This document shows positions 55,125 through 64,000 of a stretch of 64,000 nt of DNA, piece after piece. Source of the stretch: Sphingobacterium hungaricum (GTDB lineage: Bacteria; Bacteroidota; Bacteroidia; Sphingobacteriales; Sphingobacteriaceae); NCBI RefSeq assembly GCF_015210005.1, contig NZ_MU158698.1:1249009-1313008 (forward strand), in the 5' to 3' direction. The notes beneath the pieces were generated by a model, which saw only the letters and a list, made by a program, of their open reading frames with translations, was not told the origin of the DNA and ran no database searches. Made by a program: the position numbers and the translations under genes. The first letter of the stretch is position 1. Every line of letters starts with the position of its first letter.

Positions 55125-56759
55125 ATGCGAATCAGTATACTATTTCTTTCAGTCATTTTATTTTTTAGTTGCACCACAAATAAAGAGGTTGATTTAATCG
55201 TGTACAATGCAAAAGTATATACGGTGGATTCGGCTTTTTCGACGGTCGATGCATTCGCAATAAACAATGGCGTATTTATAGAACTTGGCGAGTCGGAAGA
55301 TTTGCTTCAGAAATATAACGCGAAAGAAAAAATAGATGCACAACAGAAAGCCGTTTATCCAGGATTTTATGATTCCCATGTGCATTTCTTCGGATTGGCA
55401 AACTTAATTGACGAGGTTGATTTAAAAGGCTCAGCTTCTTTCGAAGAAGTGATTGAAAGACTGCAGGACTATCATAAAGCCTATCCAGATAAAAAATGGT
55501 TAGTCGCCGGTGGTTGGGACCAAAACCTTTGGGCAGACAAAAATTACCCCACAAAAGATTCATTGGACAAATATTTTCCCGAAGTACCTGTATTTCTTTC
55601 ACGCGTGGATTATCATGCTGCTGTGGTCAACACAAAAGCATTGCATCTCGCTACTTTAGATAGTGCGTATGTTGTGGAAGGCGGTTTTATTGCTGTCGAT
55701 AGTTTAGGCAAGCCCAATGGACTACTGATTGATAATGCCGTCGAATTGGTTGCACAATACATTCCAATTCCTGAAGAGAAAGCCTTGTACCACATGCTTA
55801 GAAAAGCACAGGATTCGTTAGTGTCAGTCGGATTGACAAGTATTGTCGATGCTGGATTGTCCGATGAAGAAATTGATATTTTGAAAAAATTCTATAATCA
55901 AGATTCGCTACAAATCCGGAATTACGCGATGTTGGCTGCCAATCCTGAAAACATTAATCGCGTACTTCGCTTTACGCCGTTCGAGTCCGAAAAATTGACG
56001 ATTAAGTCTGTGAAATTAATGGCTGATGGGGCATTGGGTTCTCGGGGAGCTTGTTTGTTGAGCGACTATTCGGATGAGCCTACGAAAGGATTTCTGCTGT
56101 ATTCTCCACAGGAATTGGATAACATTATACGCTTGCTGGCGAATAGTTCGTTTCAGGTAAGCACACACGCTATTGGAGATTCTGCAAATCGCGTTATTCT
56201 AGATTTATACGGCAAATACATAAAAGACAAGCCCGAAAGAAGATGGCGCATAGAACATGCGCAGGTTGTCGATTCAGCCGATTTCAGCAAATTCAAGCTG
56301 TTTTCCATCATTCCTTCCGTGCAACCTGTACACGCAACTTCAGATATGTATTGGGCAGAAGAACGTTTGGGCGAGAAGCGGATTAAATACGCATATGCCT
56401 ACAAAGAACTGCTTAATCAATATGGTAAGCTTGCATTGGGCAGCGATTTCCCAGTAGAACATTTTAATCCTTTATATGGATTTCATGCGGCTGTTGCGCG
56501 AGTAGACGATGCTGGATTTCCAAAAGGTGGATTTCAACCAGAAAATGCGATTTCAAGAGAAGATGCGCTTCGCGGAATGACAATCTGGGCGGCCTACTCT
56601 TGCTTTCAAGAGAAAAAACGAGGAAGCATTGAAAAAGGCAAAGATGCTGATTTTGTAATTTTGGACGATGATATTATGCAGGTAGCTGCAGAAAAATTAA
56701 GGTCGGTTAAAACATTGCGAACAGTCATCGCCGGAGAAACTGTTTTTCTAAGAAATTAA
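55125..56759 (+). CDS. Amidohydrolase family lipoprotein (YtcJ-like)
   Basis: A 544-residue metal-dependent hydrolase of the Amidohydro_3 type. The lipobox LFFSC anchors it in the envelope. Metal ligands are visible in DSHVHFFG, HAIGDSANR, and the C-terminal DADFVILDDD. A second histidine is in RIEHAQVVD. Substrate is not known. Confidence 0.88.
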   Translation: MRISILFLSVILFFSCTTNKEVDLIVYNAKVYTVDSAFSTVDAFAINNGVFIELGESEDLLQKYNAKEKIDAQQKAVYPGFYDSHVHFFGLANLIDEVDLKGSASFEEVIERLQDYHKAYPDKKWLVAGGWDQNLWADKNYPTKDSLDKYFPEVPVFLSRVDYHAAVVNTKALHLATLDSAYVVEGGFIAVDSLGKPNGLLIDNAVELVAQYIPIPEEKALYHMLRKAQDSLVSVGLTSIVDAGLSDEEIDILKKFYNQDSLQIRNYAMLAANPENINRVLRFTPFESEKLTIKSVKLMADGALGSRGACLLSDYSDEPTKGFLLYSPQELDNIIRLLANSSFQVSTHAIGDSANRVILDLYGKYIKDKPERRWRIEHAQVVDSADFSKFKLFSIIPSVQPVHATSDMYWAEERLGEKRIKYAYAYKELLNQYGKLALGSDFPVEHFNPLYGFHAAVARVDDAGFPKGGFQPENAISREDALRGMTIWAAYSCFQEKKRGSIEKGKDADFVILDDDIMQVAAEKLRSVKTLRTVIAGETVFLRN

Positions 56760-56881
56760 TTTCTGTGCATTAAACTTGTGGAAGCTCGTGACAATAAAGA
56801 ATTGGAAATAAAAAGCAATTAATTTTCTTTTAAAGCCTAGTTAGAAGCTGAACGTTTGTAGAAATAGCTAAGAGAATCAAT

Positions 56882-57195
56882 GCGCGCCGTAGGTCGCAGT
56901 TCAATCACAAGAATTTTAGATAATGTTAAAGTAAATTGTTGCGTACCTACGGCACGCTGCTATTATTTCAGATTGTTTGGCTACAACTATTTTCGCTACA
57001 AATATTTTGCTCCTACGGATCAATCTTATTTTCTAAATCTCAAATCTATGCTCAAATAATCAATTTCCTATGCTTAGGCAAAACACATTTCTAAAAGGAG
57101 CGTACCTACGGCACGCAATTGTTAATACAATAAATAGGACTACAAAGCGGTAGCTCCTACGGAGCAATTTTATTCTCAAATCTCAAATCTAGACT
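56882..57195. repeat. Duplicated CCTACGG hairpin repeats
   Basis: GCGTACCTACGGCACGC occurs exactly twice, at 56941-56957 and 57100-57116, and an inverted relative (GCGCGCCGTAGGTCGC) is at 56882. A second motif, GCTCCTACGG, is at 57009 and 57153; the latter, GCTCCTACGGAGC, is a perfect 5-bp hairpin. The sequences following each GCTCCTACGG are also similar, so the region is a two-copy composite. The 443-base gap after the amidohydrolase shows no gene. Confidence 0.75.
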
Positions 57196-57216
57196 CTCAC
57201 ATCTAGACTCTAATAA
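57175..57216. repeat. Six-unit heptamer array across the DUF1501 stop
   Basis: CTCAAAT, CTCAAAT, CTAGACT, CTCACAT, CTAGACT and CTAATAA run in one 7-bp register. The stop codon of the DUF1501 gene, at 57203, lies in the fifth unit, so the last residues of the protein are encoded by the array. Confidence 0.75.
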
Positions 57217-58468
57217 TCCTGGATTCCAATCCATTAAAATCAGGGAACAATTCCGATTTAGAGGAAATCCCTAAATGCTCTTGAGCAACATTTGAAAATA
57301 CCGAACGAAAATCAGTAGTCACTGGCAAATCACGACCATCTTCTAAGTTCTCTTTGGCTAAAACTGGAACATCTCCATGCACCTTTCCTCCATCCACAGC
57401 ATTTCCTAAAATAAAATTGCAAGATGCACGTCCGTGGTCAGTTCCTTTTGTACCATTCTGATGGACAGTGCGTCCAAATTCAGTCATCGTCATGACAACA
57501 ACGTGGTCTTGATAAGCTTCTAAATCTTCCCAGAAAGAAATCATTGATTTCGACAGGTCTTCAACATTTCGGGCAAAAATCCCAGTTGATGCGCCTTGAT
57601 TGTAATGCGTATCCCAACCTGTAGATTCCGTAAAGGCAACTTCTAATCCGATATCCAATTTGATTAATTGCGCAATTTGTTTGAGCGATTTACCTAAATT
57701 CGAATTCGGATATTCGACCTGATTAGCTGGTTTATAATTTTTAATCAAATCACTTTGAAGCAATTTCATCGCTTCGAAACTATCTTTCCCTGTTTCCTTT
57801 AATAAATCATTCGACGTCTGGTCATACAGTTCTTCAAAACTTTTGCCTGTTTGATTCAATGCTATTCCAGAGTTTTGTAATTTAAAATTCTTTAAATCCT
57901 GAATAGCTAAAGCTTCATGTTCGCCATACAATGAACGAGGCAATGCAGAAGTCATACTGACCGCTGAAAATGGTGTGATGGCATCATGTCCGGACAATCC
58001 TACTGCCCTGTTTAACCAGCCACTGCTTGTGTTTTTTGAAAATGGCGTTCCAGATTCCATGTAATCTTGCGCATCAAAATGCGAACGCGTAGTATTCGGA
58101 GACCCAATTCCATGCACAATGGCTAATCGGTTATCTCTAAAATACCGCTCAAAGCTTTTCATGCTTGGATGAAGGCCAAATCGTCCATCCAAATCGATTG
58201 AAGAAACTGAATTCGCATTTTTTACTGGCGAAATAAACAGGTCTGGTCGTGCGGTTTGCAAAAAAGTATCTTCAAAAGGTGTGACCGCCATTAAACCATC
58301 CATAGCGCCGCGCTGAAAAATGCATACCAAAACTTTCTTTTTGCTATATAAAGCACGCAACTTTTCTTGTGCTACGGCTTCCGCCAAAAAAGATGGAATT
58401 CCTCCGATTAAGTTTATACCAAATAAACCGATGCAAGATGATTTTAAAAATGCTCTGCGTGATACCAT
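57203..58468 (-). CDS. DUF1501 protein, Tat-exported
   Basis: A 421-residue protein with a twin-arginine signal (SRRAFLK at residues 3-9), so it is exported folded. The domain resembles the alkaline phosphatase/sulfatase superfamily; TEFGRTVHQNGTKGTDHG carries likely metal residues. DUF1501 genes nearly always follow DUF1800 genes, as here (11 bases). Function unknown. Confidence 0.88.
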   Translation of the reverse strand: MVSRRAFLKSSCIGLFGINLIGGIPSFLAEAVAQEKLRALYSKKKVLVCIFQRGAMDGLMAVTPFEDTFLQTARPDLFISPVKNANSVSSIDLDGRFGLHPSMKSFERYFRDNRLAIVHGIGSPNTTRSHFDAQDYMESGTPFSKNTSSGWLNRAVGLSGHDAITPFSAVSMTSALPRSLYGEHEALAIQDLKNFKLQNSGIALNQTGKSFEELYDQTSNDLLKETGKDSFEAMKLLQSDLIKNYKPANQVEYPNSNLGKSLKQIAQLIKLDIGLEVAFTESTGWDTHYNQGASTGIFARNVEDLSKSMISFWEDLEAYQDHVVVMTMTEFGRTVHQNGTKGTDHGRASCNFILGNAVDGGKVHGDVPVLAKENLEDGRDLPVTTDFRSVFSNVAQEHLGISSKSELFPDFNGLESRIIRV

Positions 58469-58479
58469 AACCTTCTATT

Positions 58480-60225
58480 TTATCTTCTTTGAAACTCTGG
58501 TGAACCAATTAATAACCCGACGACTTGAGCCAGCACTTTATTATTTACAGAATTTTTCACAGCTGTTCGTCTAACCTCTTCGCTGTTTTCATCCGTTTTC
58601 TTATCGACTTTTTGATTAATTTTTGCCTGTAGATTTTGTTCCGTCAGCAAAGGACTCAATCGCTTATCCAACAATTCATAATTAGCCTCAGGTAACAAAT
58701 ATTCGCTGTAAGCCTCTAACGCATCTTGAGGACTTTCAGGCTCCTTGAAATCCAACACTTCTAACAAATCAATCGCAACGCCTGAAGAATTTTGATTGGC
58801 AAAGGATAAACCAAAATTCATCCGGTTTAACAATGACCCTGTATTAATCCAATAAGATGAGTAATCTGGAAATCCAGTAGGCGCAATGTAATAATATTTC
58901 TTTTCGCCCATGCGCGTAATCCAATTATTCAATTTCACAGGATTTTCTATTGTCGCATCCAAAGCCCTTACCGAACTAATTGCCAATTCGAAAGGCGTTT
59001 TTATTTTCGTGTATAGCACATCTTTCGACCAAAAATCTCTTGAGTTGACCATGGCAACCAACACGTTTTTTATCTCGCCGTTCGACTTGATAAAAGCCTG
59101 TTGCATGCGCTCCATAATCGCTGCTGAAGGTGTATCGGCAACAAATCGAACCGCTAGTTTCTTTGAAATGAACAGCGCTGTTTTAGGGTTAGTCGATAAC
59201 AGCTTCATAAGCTTGAGTCCCTCGTTGTATCCTTCATTTTTAAATGATACGCCCAACACTTCCTTATCTCCCGAATCATGATTATTTGCCTGAAACAGAA
59301 AATCACCCTGATGTATATTTTTCCTATTCTTGCTTAACGCGGCAATTCGTTCTTCAGAAATTTTGCCCATCGGGTAATAAGTCCAACCCGTCAGCACACG
59401 AGCGGCCTCGGTCACATCTTGTTGGGTATATCCGGCGTCCACACCCAGCGTATGCAATTCCAATAACTCACGTGCATAATTTTCATTTAGCCCACGATTT
59501 CCATTCTTCTTTGTTCCGACACTGGTTGCATTATCCAAATACAGCAACATCGCTGGTGATTGAGCGGTAGCAACTAACAATTCTTCAAAATTGCCCAGCG
59601 CATTCGGACGAATAACAGCAGCTTCATAATTTGGAATGAACGTAGAACTTTGTCCCTTTGAAAAAGATACATTAAAATGGTTGAACCAAAAATCAGTCAT
59701 CACTTCGCGTAACTGATTTTCGGAATACGCTGCTCGGATTAATTTCGACGACAGAAATTGTCGAATCAATTCATTTTCGTACTTGTAACCCTTAGAAGAC
59801 ATGTACTCTTTCAACAACTCTTGGTGAGCTCGACTTGTCCCGAGCGAATCTTTATTGACGACGCCTGCTTGTACTGCTTCTCTTCGAACCCTAAAATTTT
59901 TGGGGTAAATTTCAAAAAGTTCTTGATTGCTTTTTGAGATATCATCAAACTGCTTTAAACGAGCTTGTTCTTCGCTGCTTTCCGAAATACCTTCAAGTTG
60001 TGCGGCGAACCAATTCTCAAGACCGATGCTTTCGATATAATCGATATCCTGCTGGTTAAAACCATAAGTAAAGCGGTTCAATAAATGAATGATGGCTTGT
60101 CTTTCTGTTAATCCTTCTTTCTTGTAAGGAAATTTCAACTTCTCTTTCTGCTGCGCGTAAAGGTTAGGTAAAAATAACAGTTGAGCAAAAGCAAAAAATA
60201 AGATGAAACAAGCAACTTTTTTCAT
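58480..60225 (-). CDS. DUF1800 protein, secreted
   Basis: A 581-residue exported protein with a signal peptide (VACFILFFAFAQLLFLP). The family domain begins near residue 40 (HLLNRFTYG) and includes NENYARELLELHTLGVDAGYTQQDV (core NYARELLELHTLG) and VLTGWTY. It forms an operon with DUF1501. Its role is not known. Confidence 0.88.
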   Translation of the reverse strand: MKKVACFILFFAFAQLLFLPNLYAQQKEKLKFPYKKEGLTERQAIIHLLNRFTYGFNQQDIDYIESIGLENWFAAQLEGISESSEEQARLKQFDDISKSNQELFEIYPKNFRVRREAVQAGVVNKDSLGTSRAHQELLKEYMSSKGYKYENELIRQFLSSKLIRAAYSENQLREVMTDFWFNHFNVSFSKGQSSTFIPNYEAAVIRPNALGNFEELLVATAQSPAMLLYLDNATSVGTKKNGNRGLNENYARELLELHTLGVDAGYTQQDVTEAARVLTGWTYYPMGKISEERIAALSKNRKNIHQGDFLFQANNHDSGDKEVLGVSFKNEGYNEGLKLMKLLSTNPKTALFISKKLAVRFVADTPSAAIMERMQQAFIKSNGEIKNVLVAMVNSRDFWSKDVLYTKIKTPFELAISSVRALDATIENPVKLNNWITRMGEKKYYYIAPTGFPDYSSYWINTGSLLNRMNFGLSFANQNSSGVAIDLLEVLDFKEPESPQDALEAYSEYLLPEANYELLDKRLSPLLTEQNLQAKINQKVDKKTDENSEEVRRTAVKNSVNNKVLAQVVGLLIGSPEFQRR

Positions 60226-60303
60226 GATAGCGTTTCGATTAACTCCTTAAAATTAGCTATTTACTGTTAAAATAACGTGAAATTAAATTATTTATTTTAA
60301 AAG

Positions 60304-61209
60304 CTAAGCTTGGTAAGGATTGCCGTGGCTGTCGGAATGATTTGTTCTAACAAACAAACTGCTCACGATTAATAGCGGAATAATAACAAAGATAAAATAG
60401 TAGAGAAATTGCCGAACATAATATTGAGCCCATAAATCGCGGTCGGTATCCATCCCCTGATAAATATTTATGTAGCCACTTTGAAAATAGGAATGTGTTC
60501 GAGCCAATTCCGTATACACTCGTTTGAGCGTATTTTCCGGATACGATTCAAAATACCGAAATGCCCTAACATTGATTTTCTTAAAATGGCTCAAAAATTC
60601 ATCGTATTGCTTTTTGCCATTCGTTTCCACAAATTCTTCGAAGGGCATGCTGCTGCTGTAGTCAAACGCCAGCCAAGCTTTTGCACCTGATTCGTAGGCC
60701 TTTTCTTTCGAGAATACAGGAAGCAAGAATAAGGTCTTGACATATACCTTATCTGAATTAAACAACGAACCCCGTTCAAAAGTATGAAGTGGAATTGCTC
60801 GTTGCCTATCGGCATACCAATCTCCCAACTCCAAAAATGGTGGTTGCGTATACTTTGGCAATTCATCTATCGTATTTAGGTATAAAACATTCGCCAGATT
60901 AAAATAAAGACTTTTAGAAAGCTGTGAAAAACCGATTAGTAAACAAAAAATAAACACCGCTATAAACTGTATATCTACAACTCTGAATCGAAAAATATAT
61001 CTTCCATTCTCCACATTTTTTAAAACTTTTCCTCTAGCGAAAAAAGCAATTGCAGCTCCTATAATTAATGGAATGAATATCGTAAATAATTTCGTCGGAA
61101 GAATGTTCTCAGTTTTTAGGAGAAATAAAATGTAAATAGATGCACAGAGCAGATAGGCTAAAAATAACCATCCTAAAAAAGGCAAAATATATGTTTTAAG
61201 TTTCTTCAA
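60304..61209 (-). CDS. Hypothetical membrane protein
   Basis: I do not recognise this 301-residue protein. Hydrophobic segments at about 9-31, 38-60, 78-97 and 270-292 suggest four membrane helices, with a roughly 170-residue soluble region between the third and fourth (containing KEKAYESGAKAWLAFDYSS). It lies between lipA and the DUF1800 gene on the same strand, with no operon partner. Confidence 0.65.
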   Translation of the reverse strand: MKKLKTYILPFLGWLFLAYLLCASIYILFLLKTENILPTKLFTIFIPLIIGAAIAFFARGKVLKNVENGRYIFRFRVVDIQFIAVFIFCLLIGFSQLSKSLYFNLANVLYLNTIDELPKYTQPPFLELGDWYADRQRAIPLHTFERGSLFNSDKVYVKTLFLLPVFSKEKAYESGAKAWLAFDYSSSMPFEEFVETNGKKQYDEFLSHFKKINVRAFRYFESYPENTLKRVYTELARTHSYFQSGYINIYQGMDTDRDLWAQYYVRQFLYYFIFVIIPLLIVSSLFVRTNHSDSHGNPYQA

Positions 61210-61236
61210 ATTTACAACCGTTGCCTAAAAATACAA

Positions 61237-61262
61237 AAACCTGATAGCAAACTACCAGGTTT
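61237..61262 (-). terminator. Terminator after lipA
   Basis: On the minus strand AAACCTG and CAGGTTT pair, with further TAG/CTA pairing inside, followed by T5. It lies between lipA and the membrane-protein gene. Confidence 0.7.
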
Positions 61263-61318
61263 CAATATTTTATCGAATAAAAGATTAGCAATAAGCACTC
61301 TTTTGGAATCTTTACTTC

Positions 61319-62200
61319 TTATTGCATATCGAACAAATGTTTTTCAGCATGGTACGAAGAGCGAACCAATGGTCCAGATTCTACGTATTTGAAACCCATT
61401 TTCAATCCAATTTCTTTATATTTTTCAAATTGCTGAGGCGTTACCCATTCAACAACCGGATGATGCGCTTTTGTTGGTTGCAGATATTGACCAATAGTCA
61501 AAATATGAACACCCACGTTATACAAATCTTGCATGGCTTCAATCACATCTTCTTCAGTTTCTCCAAAACCAAGCATAATCCCAGATTTTGTACGAATTCC
61601 AGCTTCAGAAATACGGCGAAGACATTCCAAAGAGCGGTCATATTTCGCTTGGATACGAACCTCTCTTGTCAGACGGCGAACAGTTTCTAAATTATGAGAA
61701 ACGACTTCAGGACGCACAGCCAAAACGCGGTCTAAATTATCCCATTGACCTTTGAAATCCGGAATAAGAGTTTCCAGCGTGGTTTCAGGACTTTCCCGGC
61801 GAATTGCATTGATTGTTTCAGCCCAAATAATAGAACCACCATCTTTTAAATCATCACGGTCAACCGAAGTAATAACACAATGTTTGACCTGCATTAATTT
61901 GACTGAATTTGCCACACGATTTGGCTCGTCTAAATCTACAGACAAAGGACGGCCTGTCGCGACAGCACAGAATGAGCATGAACGCGTACAGATATTTCCC
62001 AAAATCATAAACGTAGCCGTACCTGCTCCCCAACATTCACCCATGTTCGGACAGTTACCACTTTCACAAATCGTATGTAATTTATGTTCATCAACCAAAC
62101 CGCGCACATGGCGATATTCTTTTCCGACAGGCAGTTTTACACGTAACCAATCGGGTTTACGCTGCGTTTGATTGGCAGAAATAACAGGAAGTTCAATCAT
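61319..62200 (-). CDS. lipA: Lipoyl synthase
   Basis: LipA inserts two sulfur atoms into octanoyl groups on lipoyl domains, using radical SAM chemistry. The 293 residues have the auxiliary cluster motif [12 protein letters not shown] and the radical SAM motif CTRSCSFC. The product is the cofactor for the pdhC gene product encoded upstream. A -7 element lies 4 bases before the ATG. Confidence 0.96.
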   Translation of the reverse strand: MIELPVISANQTQRKPDWLRVKLPVGKEYRHVRGLVDEHKLHTICESGNCPNMGECWGAGTATFMILGNICTRSCSFCAVATGRPLSVDLDEPNRVANSVKLMQVKHCVITSVDRDDLKDGGSIIWAETINAIRRESPETTLETLIPDFKGQWDNLDRVLAVRPEVVSHNLETVRRLTREVRIQAKYDRSLECLRRISEAGIRTKSGIMLGFGETEEDVIEAMQDLYNVGVHILTIGQYLQPTKAHHPVVEWVTPQQFEKYKEIGLKMGFKYVESGPLVRSSYHAEKHLFDMQ

Positions 62201-62204
62201 AAGA

Positions 62205-62212
62205 CAAAGTTA
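62205..62212 (-). promoter_or_regulatory. -7 element of lipA
   Basis: TAACTTTG on the minus strand matches TAnnTTTG and lies only 4 bases before the ATG, predicting a leaderless transcript. Confidence 0.45.
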
Positions 62213-62338
62213 CACATTATTCATAAATTTATAAGGCTGGAATGTTTTCGGATTATCATAAAATACCGCATTTTATCACATTCGTATGAAAAGCTTTAAG
62301 AATATTGTGATATTTGTAAAAAAATTAACCTCTTAAAA

Positions 62339-64000
62339 ATGAAGTTATTTCGTTCATTACTTTCACTCGTCTTGATTTTCTTGATTGGAAATCAATCCAT
62401 AGCGCAAGATTTGGAGATAAATCTAATTCCAAGACCCAATAAATTTTCTCAGCAAATCGGACAATATACACTCCCTTCCAATGTGGAGGTATTTGTTTCT
62501 GAAGAATTTTCTTCTCTTGCGGAATTGCTCTATGAATACCCTTCCATCAATTCATTGAAAGTCGAAGTGGTGAAGAAGTTAAAGAAATCCCAACATTATG
62601 GCATCCGCATATTGAAAGCGGAAGAATCAGATAAAGTTGCCAAAAATGGCTATAAGCTTTCGGTTGATGACAAAGGAATTGTATTGATAGCACATGAAGA
62701 CAAAGTCATGATTAACGCTTTATATACATTCATTCAGTTGGGCTATTTATCAGAAAACCCGAATGTAATCCCAGGAATTTTGATTGAAGACGCACCCCGC
62801 TTCGGCTATCGCGGACTTCATCTTGATGTTTCTCGCCACTTTATGCCATTCCCATTTTTGAAGAAATACATCGACTTGATGGCAATCTATAAACTCAATA
62901 CCTTCCATTGGCATTTGACAGATGGAGCTGGATGGCGTTTAGAAATAAAAAAATATCCTGAACTAACGAATAAAGCAGCTTGGCGTTCACATACAAATTG
63001 GCTAGACTGGAAAAACAATGGAGAGCAGTATGTTGAGCCCGGTTCGCCAAATGCAAGCGGCGGGTTTTACACGCAAGAACAAGCTAGAGAATTAGTTAGT
63101 TATGCTGTGAGAAAAGGAATCACGATTATTCCTGAAATCGAAATGCCCGGACATTCTGAAGAGGTTTTAGCTGTATATCCCGAATTATCTTGTACTGGAG
63201 TTCCATATACTCAAGATGAATTTTGTATCGGAAATGAAAAGACGTTTGAATTTTTAAAGAACGTATTGGATGAGGTCCTAGAAATTTTTCCATCGACTTA
63301 CATTCACATAGGTGGCGATGAAGCGGATAAATCGCATTGGAAAAGCTGTCCAAAATGTCAGGCACTTAAAGAAAAAGAAGGTTTTAAAACAGAAGACGAA
63401 TTGCAGAGCTATGCAATTAAACAAATGGATGAATATTTGCAATCCAAAGGTCGCAAGCTGATTGGCTGGGACGAAATATTGCAAGGTGGCCTGACTAAAG
63501 GGGCGACGGTGATGAGCTGGCAAGGAGAAGATGGAGGAATCAAAGCAGCAAACATGGGACACGATGTGATTATGACGCCGGGTTCTCACCTTTATTTTGA
63601 TTATTACCAAACCGACCCTCGTACACAACCCCAAGCGATGAGCGGATTTGTGACGCTGGATAAGGTCTATTCTTACAATCCGATTCCTAAAGAAATTAAT
63701 GCTGAGAAAGCAAAGCATGTTTTAGGCGCACAAGCAAATGTGTGGACTGAATATATGCCGACCTATCAACACGTCGAATACATGGTTTTTCCAAGGGCAT
63801 TGGCACTTGCAGAAGTGGTATGGACAAACCAAGAATTAAGAAATTGGCGGGATTTTCAAACACGTCTGCAACAACACTATAAGATTTTACAAAAATTAGA
63901 TGTCAATTATTACCGTCCTTCATTTCATGTAAAATCCAAAGTAGATTTTAATCCTGCTAAAAAAACGAACAGCATCAACCTGACTTCAGAGCAATTAAAT
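62339..64000 (+). CDS. Beta-N-acetylhexosaminidase, GH20 (truncated by window end)
   Basis: This gene runs off the window; 554 codons are present. It begins with a signal peptide (MKLFRSLLSLVLIFLIGNQ, cleaved near SIAQ). GH20 enzymes remove terminal GlcNAc or GalNAc by substrate-assisted catalysis. Residues Asp327 and Glu328 lie in HIGGDEAD, the catalytic pair. FHWHLTDGAGW and IIPEIEMPGH are also typical. It is probably exported for glycan degradation. Confidence 0.92.
   Translation, partial: MKLFRSLLSLVLIFLIGNQSIAQDLEINLIPRPNKFSQQIGQYTLPSNVEVFVSEEFSSLAELLYEYPSINSLKVEVVKKLKKSQHYGIRILKAEESDKVAKNGYKLSVDDKGIVLIAHEDKVMINALYTFIQLGYLSENPNVIPGILIEDAPRFGYRGLHLDVSRHFMPFPFLKKYIDLMAIYKLNTFHWHLTDGAGWRLEIKKYPELTNKAAWRSHTNWLDWKNNGEQYVEPGSPNASGGFYTQEQARELVSYAVRKGITIIPEIEMPGHSEEVLAVYPELSCTGVPYTQDEFCIGNEKTFEFLKNVLDEVLEIFPSTYIHIGGDEADKSHWKSCPKCQALKEKEGFKTEDELQSYAIKQMDEYLQSKGRKLIGWDEILQGGLTKGATVMSWQGEDGGIKAANMGHDVIMTPGSHLYFDYYQTDPRTQPQAMSGFVTLDKVYSYNPIPKEINAEKAKHVLGAQANVWTEYMPTYQHVEYMVFPRALALAEVVWTNQELRNWRDFQTRLQQHYKILQKLDVNYYRPSFHVKSKVDFNPAKKTNSINLTSEQLN

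Noticed and set aside
56760..57202. tRNA or small RNA gene in the long gap
   Set aside because: The region contains hairpin repeats but no cloverleaf pattern or promoter consensus that I can support.

Overview
The window looks like chromosomal DNA from a low-GC member of the Bacteroidetes, most likely a Sphingobacteriaceae relative (Sphingobacterium or Pedobacter-like). The grounds are the repeated TAnnTTTG -7 promoter elements with upstream TTTG-like -33 elements, the acyl-ornithine type of arginine pathway, an IPExxxVDY-family gene, DUF1501/DUF1800 and TM2/DUF2752 clusters, and many N-terminal lipoprotein or signal sequences. The genus is an inference; no rRNA or tRNA gene was seen in the window.

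Layout. 1-2.5 kb: ruvC, a convergent unrecognised 347-residue protein with kinase-like motifs, and an Lrp/AsnC regulator. 2.5-7.4 kb: a minus-strand arginine operon (argD-argF'-argB-proC-argE). 7.5-22.8 kb: one uninterrupted minus-strand S10-spc-alpha ribosomal supercluster from rplC to rplQ, including secY, map, infA, rpmJ and rpoA, with a clear promoter ahead of rplC and a second promoter/hairpin inside it. 22.9-27.2 kb: an orphan GH88-GH16 glycoside hydrolase pair, a CoA-binding protein, a serine hydrolase lipoprotein and a small lipoprotein. 27.2-34 kb: pdhA-pdhC, hisS and acpP-fabF-rnc. 34-40 kb: an IPExxxVDY protein, pyk and a histidine kinase/response regulator pair. 40-46 kb: a SAM-I riboswitch with metE, a nucleotidyltransferase plus small-ORF pair, uvrB and upp. 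46-50 kb: a YkuK-like protein, pnuC plus an NR-kinase-like ATPase, and a membrane-protein cluster with an M48 peptidase. 50-57 kb: a discoidin/BSP metalloprotease lipoprotein, ahcY, a bacilliredoxin, a Fic protein and an amidohydrolase. 57-64 kb: DUF1501/DUF1800, a membrane protein, lipA, and a GH20 hexosaminidase that runs off the window end.

Functional links. metE (SAM-riboswitch controlled) and ahcY belong to the methionine/SAM cycle. lipA makes the lipoyl cofactor that the pdhC product carries on two lipoyl domains. pnuC and the ATPase gene form an NAD salvage unit. ArgF' carries valine at the position known to separate acetylornithine from succinylornithine carbamoyltransferases, so the whole arg operon probably works on succinylated intermediates.

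The most unusual material is noncoding. Several 3' flanks carry degenerate tandem arrays with an exact 7-bp period but different heptamers (8.1, 39.4, 46.1, 52.0 and 57.2 kb). A 120-bp imperfect-palindrome array lies at 51.5-51.95 kb, and a duplicated CCTACGG hairpin unit at 56.9-57.2 kb. Three genes (ruvC, the histidine kinase and lipA) have a consensus -7 element only 4-5 bp before the ATG, which implies leaderless mRNAs. The fic gene has a 22-bp palindromic operator abutting its -7 element.
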